Origin: Steinernema hermaphroditum
Lineage: Eukaryota; Nematoda; Chromadorea; Rhabditida; Steinernematidae
Direction: 5' to 3'
DNA length: 64,000 nt
Assembly (NCBI GenBank): GCA_030435675.1
Contig: CM059623.1
Span: forward strand, 1,266,012-1,330,011
The notes beneath the pieces were generated by a model. That model did no database searches. It had not been told where the DNA came from and saw only the letters and a list, made by a program, of their open reading frames with translations. A program made the position numbers and the translations under genes. Below, one piece after another: positions 59,503 through 64,000 of this stretch; the stretch's first letter is position 1, and every line of letters begins with the position of its first letter.

Positions 59503-59971
59503 GATTCTATCTTCTGAAAAGTAGAGAATACGATAAAACCATGAAAAGAAACCAGAAAAATCGTCATGAAAATTGGTAATTTCGCGGATCCAATGTCACG
59601 TTGAAAACACAGCCGTACAGACATATCCTGCATCAAAAAAACGTGAATAGGTTAAAAGAATAGAAATCACTTAAAGTATGGCTAAAAACGCTGAAAAAGC
59701 GAAAAAAAAGAGAAAATCAGCGTTTCAGACAGACGCGATTGGTTGTCGGAGTCTCAACGCGATATTGCCGCGGTCTGGTGGATATGGCTACTGTTCGGCT
59801 CGATGATATCGCAAGGTTCTTTTTCGATATGAGCGCAAGTATCGCTGAGATACTTCCTGGCGAATTCCTTCAACATGCCCAGACCACGAGACCCTGCAAA
59901 CAATTAATCTCAAATATTCCTGGCACAGACACATCTTGAACATCGGATACAGAACACCGGACATGTGCTAC

Positions 59972-59977
59972 TTTATT
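59972..59977 (-). terminator. Poly(A) signal of the PTB-RGS gene
   Basis: AATAAA on the minus strand about 36 bases after the TGA at 60013-60015. Confidence 0.6.
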
Positions 59978-60012
59978 ACTCGAAACCCACAACGCCAAAC
60001 CATTCACAAATC

Positions 60013-61573
60013 TCATATGTTCGACGATTTCACAAAACGTGGCCAACAGTCGTATTGTAGGATCTGCCTGACCTAAATTACATGATGTCTTATGATTGGA
60101 ATGTATGATCACCTACTTGAGCTTGTGCCTCGTTAAAAACATTCGCAAATACTCTTCCACACGCGAGATCTTCTCTTATTTCCTTTACGACGTAACTATC
60201 AACGTTAACCGTTTCAGGACTGTTGGCCGCTAAATGCCTCTCGTAAATCCTTTGAGCGCATGACACCAGCTTTTGCTGCTAAACCACTTTCATTAGACTT
60301 TCATTTGCATGTAAAACATACATTTGCAGGCTCAATTTTCTTGAATTCTTCAACTGCAGTGTAAAAGTTCAAATTCTCCGCACAGTGCTGCTCTTCCAGA
60401 AACTTCTGAAATGGAAGGTACAAAGGTAAAACACACAACGAACAGATCTAATTACATGAAACGAAGAGAGGATCTCGGTACTTCTGAGTGAGTCCGCAAA
60501 AAAACTTGACTGCAGCGAGCTGGTGCTTTTCGTAGTACTTGTGAAGGTGCTTATTTCGATGATCTCGGAGCCCGTTTCGGGAGCTGACGTGGAACTTGAT
60601 ACCTTACGACGACAGTTGCAGAAATTCGGATTCTCCACCAGCAGGAACTCTCTTGCAGGACGAGCAAGCGCTGAATTCTAAAGGCATGGCACATTAGATT
60701 GGAACTTCAACCCAAACTAAATACCTTCAGCTTTTTCGGCGTGCAGAAATTAGCGATCTGTGTTTTCACCGATGACAGGAACTCTCCGCATCCATCGTTC
60801 ATTCCGCGTGACCTTGTGTGCTGAAATTAACGCATACAATTATCGAACATGAAAAAGGCGTCGAACCATGAGGTATGTCTTGGCGTCATTCAGGTAGTGC
60901 ATAAGGCGAGCTGGAGATGTCGGGAACGCCGGACAAAGACTGTCACGCCAGATGGAACTCCTAACACATACAGCATGGAAACAGTGCAACAATCGGGAAC
61001 CTACGAGGAAGTGTAGCACTTCAGCCCAAACGTTTTGACGTATCTCTGATGCTCGTGGCTTTCGTGGGGCAGCAGCTGTCTGTCAACTCCGAAGACAAAG
61101 CATTCCCTGGAACCATCGCTTCTTGTCACGATTAATCCTGCGCTCAACGGCGTCTTTGGGCTGCAGAGACAAATGCGAATGGATTCGTTGGGCAGCAAGA
61201 TGCAAACTTTATTGGATGAGTTGCGGATCAGCGTCTACAAATTATTTGGAATCAACAACTTTCGAGACTTGGAAACTTACATGTCGCTGATATACTTGGA
61301 TAATCACAGTTCTTGCGAGTGAGTCGACATCGTGGAGGTGCTGGATGGCCTGAAACGGATGTCAATTCACAGGGACGACTCAAGGATAATGCGAACCTTA
61401 TCGAGGACTCTTGTATGGACGAACTCATAGGCTACATCTACGCAGCCAAGGTACAAAATCACGCATTGATACAGCAGCACATCGTGCTCCGTGAGAGGGA
61501 GATCGTCTTCGGTTCCGCGCCACGTGTATTCTGACTCTGTCCGCCGCTGTTCTCTTTCTGGGCTTGCCCTCAT
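60013..61573 (-). CDS. Regulator of G-protein signalling with N-terminal PTB-like domain
   Basis: Nine exons join in phase, 397 aa: 61397-61573, 61281-61349, 61005-61234, 60867-60960, 60725-60820, 60456-60677, 60322-60405, 60117-60278 and 60013-60072. Residues about 280-395 are an RGS domain: FFADSLRSTEILSSF, then KFLEEQHCAENLNFYTAVEEFKK, IYERHLA, a V-N-V-D-S turn, NEAQAQVRQILQYDCWPRFVKS at the end. Such domains accelerate GTP hydrolysis on G-alpha subunits. Residues about 33-165 look like a phosphotyrosine-binding fold (ILYLGCVDV strand, helix LDKAIQHLHD, then alternating strands), as in RGS12; this part is inferred. No PDZ or GoLoco is seen. The ATG lies directly behind CTTTTTTAG, so it is either trans-spliced or an upstream exon is missing. 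Confidence 0.8.
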
Positions 61574-61841
61574 CTAAAAAAGCACAATCAACTAATAATC
61601 AACGCATAATCAAGTGTCAGGTAACGTGATAGCACAAACACGTAGAAACAAGTCATAAATTGAAATCACTGTCAGAAAAGTAGAGCGATTGGCTGCAACC
61701 AACGCGCGAGAGGTGCTGGTTGTACGGAGATGCGGTGTTGTGGGCAAGCATGTCGCTCTGGGAGTTCTGCTTAATTGACCACGTGTGCGCTTACCAGCCA
61801 TAGTACACAGATCTATTTACGTGTCCATTTAATATACGGTT

Positions 61842-62174
61842 CTAACAGCAATATTTAGGACAGCAATAACTAGGACCGCACTGTGCATTGCATACAGGTA
61901 CCGGTGGAGGACAGATGATAGGTCCTTGCTGCTGTTCGAAGAATGCTGGACGGCTAATGTAGCTGCTGGTATTACTGTTGCAGCAGCAAACAGAGGCGAC
62001 GACGGAAATGACGATGGAGATGATGAGCGGGAGTAGAACGAAGACGACGACTGCAACTGCCAATCTCATCCCCATGATCTGCACCTCCTCGGTAGTGTGC
62101 TAAAAACATCAACTAAACAACGAAACGTGAATATTTCCACTTACCGCACTTACGTCGCGGTGATAGTACCCCAT
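61842..62174 (-). CDS. Small Cys-rich single-pass membrane protein
   Basis: Two exons, 62145-62174 and 61842-62099, join in phase 0 and give 95 aa. A donor nine bases earlier (GAC|GTAAGT) would give 92 aa. A hydrophobic segment of about 25 residues (LAVAVVVFVLLPLIISIVIS) begins near residue 20. Directly after it comes CCC, and the C-terminus carries about nine further Cys in CxxC-like spacings with Pro-rich PPPVPVC. The pattern suggests a membrane-anchored protein with palmitoylation or disulfide-bonded tail. No family recognised. Same strand as the genes on both sides. Confidence 0.6.
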
Positions 62175-62329
62175 TGAACAAAAACCAACCGGTCACGATC
62201 GATATACACGAAAGTGACAAGATCCGATCATCCAAGAGGGCTTAGATCCGTCAAAATTCCACTTTTTCAGGAGACAGGAGAATCTATCTCCAAGTAAATA
62301 GATTTATTCCATATCTTAAATAGAAATGT

Positions 62330-62545
62330 TCAATAATTATTAGGACGGGCGAGCTTCCGTTTTATCTTCGGATCGGACGCGATGCGGAAGTTGATACATA
62401 TTTGTCTCCGGACCATATTGTAAACTATGAATCCTACGATTGGGAGGAAGGCACAAAGCACGCCCATCGCCAGCATACTTGCGTTCACTTTTTCACCAGC
62501 TCCACTGATTCGACGGATAATTACTTCGGGGTCTTGAGATTGCAT
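62330..62545 (-). CDS. Small predicted membrane protein, 71 aa
   Basis: Single exon. The ATG at 62545 lies two bases after TTCTCTACAG, a good trans-splice acceptor. A soluble start (PEVIIRRISGAGEKV) is followed by one membrane segment (MLAMGVLCAFLPIVGFIVYN, residues about 25-44) and a basic tail. The open frame reaches upstream past the ATG, but the acceptor argues for this start. Family not recognised; small mitochondrial or ER subunits have this shape. Confidence 0.5.
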   Translation of the reverse strand: MQSQDPEVIIRRISGAGEKVNASMLAMGVLCAFLPIVGFIVYNMVRRQICINFRIASDPKIKRKLARPNNY

Positions 62546-63221
62546 CGCTGTAGAGAATTGCGCTTTCGGACAGTGGACCGACCACCTGCGAGTGAAACAC
62601 TTGAAAGTAATGAGGGTTGCTGCAGTCTGCAGCTCGCCTGACTGTCTGAAATGGGCTGCTGACCGGCTGCTGACCGGCTGCTGATGCGGACAGCATATGC
62701 TGAAAGACACCATTTTGCAGTAGTATCGGTCGGAAGAAGCAGTGCAACGTTGATGCGAAGCGCTCGCCCTACCGATTAGTCGGATTGCTGGCCTTCTTGC
62801 GATCGGCCCTCATCGCCACGATCTACGTCGTCTCCTGCCGCAACAAGTTAGTCATTGTCTTTGGTAAAAAGAAGTTCTCGATGCCAATAAAACACGCAAA
62901 AGAAAACAAAATATATTCAGAGAAGGCGCGACAAAAAATGGATCAGTCCGACAGTGGAATTTCTCTCTCGCGCTACATTTTTCCAACTTGATGTCGTTGG
63001 AAAAATGAGGCGCGAATCTACCGTAAATGCTGAGAAATGTTCCTGCTTCAGACAGATGGAAATGTAGCGTGTTGCTGCCAGCCCGTTCATTTGCTCTCAC
63101 AAGTGATCTGCTGAACAGACGCGCGGTCGATTACTGCAACTCTGCGTAATCAGATTCGGCGTCGGAGTTGCTGCAGCGAGCCAAGAATTCCGTTGACGAA
63201 CAACGAAACCGTGCTGTCGTC
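62546..63221. promoter_or_regulatory. Divergent intergenic region
   Basis: About 680 bp between the 71-aa gene (-) and the phosphatase gene (+). No gene recognised; it must hold the promoter of the phosphatase gene and may hold that of the minus-strand gene. A TTTTTCCAACTTGATGTCGTTGGAAAAAT inverted repeat lies at about 62978-63006. Confidence 0.4.
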
Positions 63222-64000
63222 ATGAATCCACAACGAGTGCGCACCAATAGGTATGTTTTTGCTCATCTCTTTGACCATCTTTGTCTTGTTTCAGTAGCTC
63301 GTCGAAGAAAAAACGGAAAACGGCGAAGGCGCCAGGCGATAACACAGTTTACACGGTTTCCGTGCAAGGGACCGTGAAGATTGACCGTCAAAACGAGACG
63401 TTCTCCCCGGAAGCCAAGGAGGTCATAAAGAAATTCGTGGAGGACGTGATCAAGACCGGAGTTCATCCGTTGCGTCTCAGTTACGCGGAGCTGAGGTCGT
63501 TCGTACCACCGGACAACGCAAAAACTGCGAGCGTGGCAAATCCGACGAAGTGCCGATACAAGGATGTCGGCTGCTTGGACAAAACTCGTGTTGTTCTCAA
63601 CTGGCCGCCAGGCATGAAGGGTGACTTCATACACGCGAACCGGGTTGAGCACAAGTTCCTGGATAACACGTTCCTTTGCTGCCAGGGACCTATGGACGCA
63701 ACAATCCCCGACTTCTGGCGCATGATATGGCAGGAAAAGGTCAAAGTGGTTAGCGAATCGAATGTTTTTACCGTTCTCATATTGTTGTTTTGCAGATCAT
63801 CATGTTGTGTAGATGCGAAGAACAAGGAAAACCAAAATGTGCGCAGTACTGGCCGTTAAACAAAGATGAATCTCGAACCTACTTTGGATTGACTATCAGA
63901 AATGAAAAGATTGACGCATCGGATCCGAGCTTCATCGAAACTCGACTGCTCTTGACTTTTGGGGGTGCTCAGCGCCATTTGGATCATCTTCAGTGGACGA
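63222..64000 (+). CDS. Protein tyrosine phosphatase, 5' part (cut by window end)
   Basis: Exons 63222-63250, 63295-63748 and 63796 onward join in phase. After a basic start (SSSKKKRKTAK) the PTP domain begins near residue 40: KCRYKDVGCLDKTRVVL, FIHANRV, CQGPMDATIPDFWRMIWQEKV, IIMLCRCEEQGKPKCAQYWP and HLQW. These are conserved PTP motifs in their usual order. The WPD loop and the HCxxGxGR signature lie beyond the window, so activity cannot be judged. The second donor was chosen at 63748 (GTG|GTTAGC) because it keeps the family pattern KVxVIIMLC. It belongs to the non-receptor, nematode-expanded PTP type. Confidence 0.85.

Noticed and set aside
1..64000. CRISPR array or bacterial operon
   Set aside because: No regularly spaced identical repeats with unique spacers; genes are spliced and metazoan in type.

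Overview
The window is nuclear DNA of a nematode. Most introns inside gene bodies are 44-60 bp with T-rich AG acceptors. Several start codons sit directly behind a TTTTAG/TTTCAG-type acceptor, as expected for spliced-leader trans-splicing. The conserved proteins are metazoan. The species cannot be named from the sequence. Gene models were built by hand: every join below has matching splice phase and an open frame, but no transcript or database was available.

Layout. (1) 0-8 kb is transposon-rich: a hAT transposase C-terminal remnant, a mariner-type TIR element, a hAT MITE with an exact 8-bp target duplication, and duplicated anonymous repeats. Among them lies one four-exon gene (4632-5587, +) for a 275-aa protein with three Ser-rich repeats and a GC-AG intron. 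(2) 8.2-15.7 kb (+) holds an 18-exon gene for a protein of about 1,074 aa that I do not recognise; its introns have captured further repeats, including a second hAT MITE. (3) 15.8-17.3 kb is a Tc1/mariner-type element nested inside another. (4) 18.0-18.5 kb (-) holds two phase-matched exons of a LEA-like helical protein. (5) 19.1-43.6 kb (-) is one large gene, the centaurin-gamma/AGAP ArfGAP (C. elegans cnt-2 type). It has 12 coding exons (1,028 aa: AGAP N-terminal segment, GTPase, split PH, ArfGAP, ankyrin) and an alternative first exon at 31.1-31.7 kb. Its introns reach about 12.6 kb. (6) 43.6-58.3 kb has no protein gene I can support; it holds a tRNA-Lys(CTT), MITEs and local tandem duplications. 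(7) 58.3-64 kb is gene-dense: EMG1/NEP1 (-), a PTB-RGS protein (-), two small membrane proteins (-) and the 5' part of a protein tyrosine phosphatase gene (+) cut by the window end.

Two signals are not explained by ordinary features. First, from 24 to 40 kb the AGAP introns carry at least eight elements of about 150-170 bp, each made of two tRNA-like units head to head: A boxes toward the centre, B boxes outward, several flanked by T runs. These are candidate divergent Pol III elements or inverted-dimer SINEs. Second, from about 39.7 to 55.9 kb the heptamer CAAAAAT occurs roughly 57 times on the + strand and about once on the other strand, roughly every 60-300 bp. This suggests a strand-specific intronic signal and perhaps that the AGAP transcription unit extends far upstream of its first recognised exon.

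Functionally, the AGAP (Arf GTPase regulation), the RGS protein (G-alpha GAP) and the phosphatase are signalling proteins, and EMG1 is a housekeeping ribosome-biogenesis enzyme. There is no sign that neighbouring genes form one pathway.
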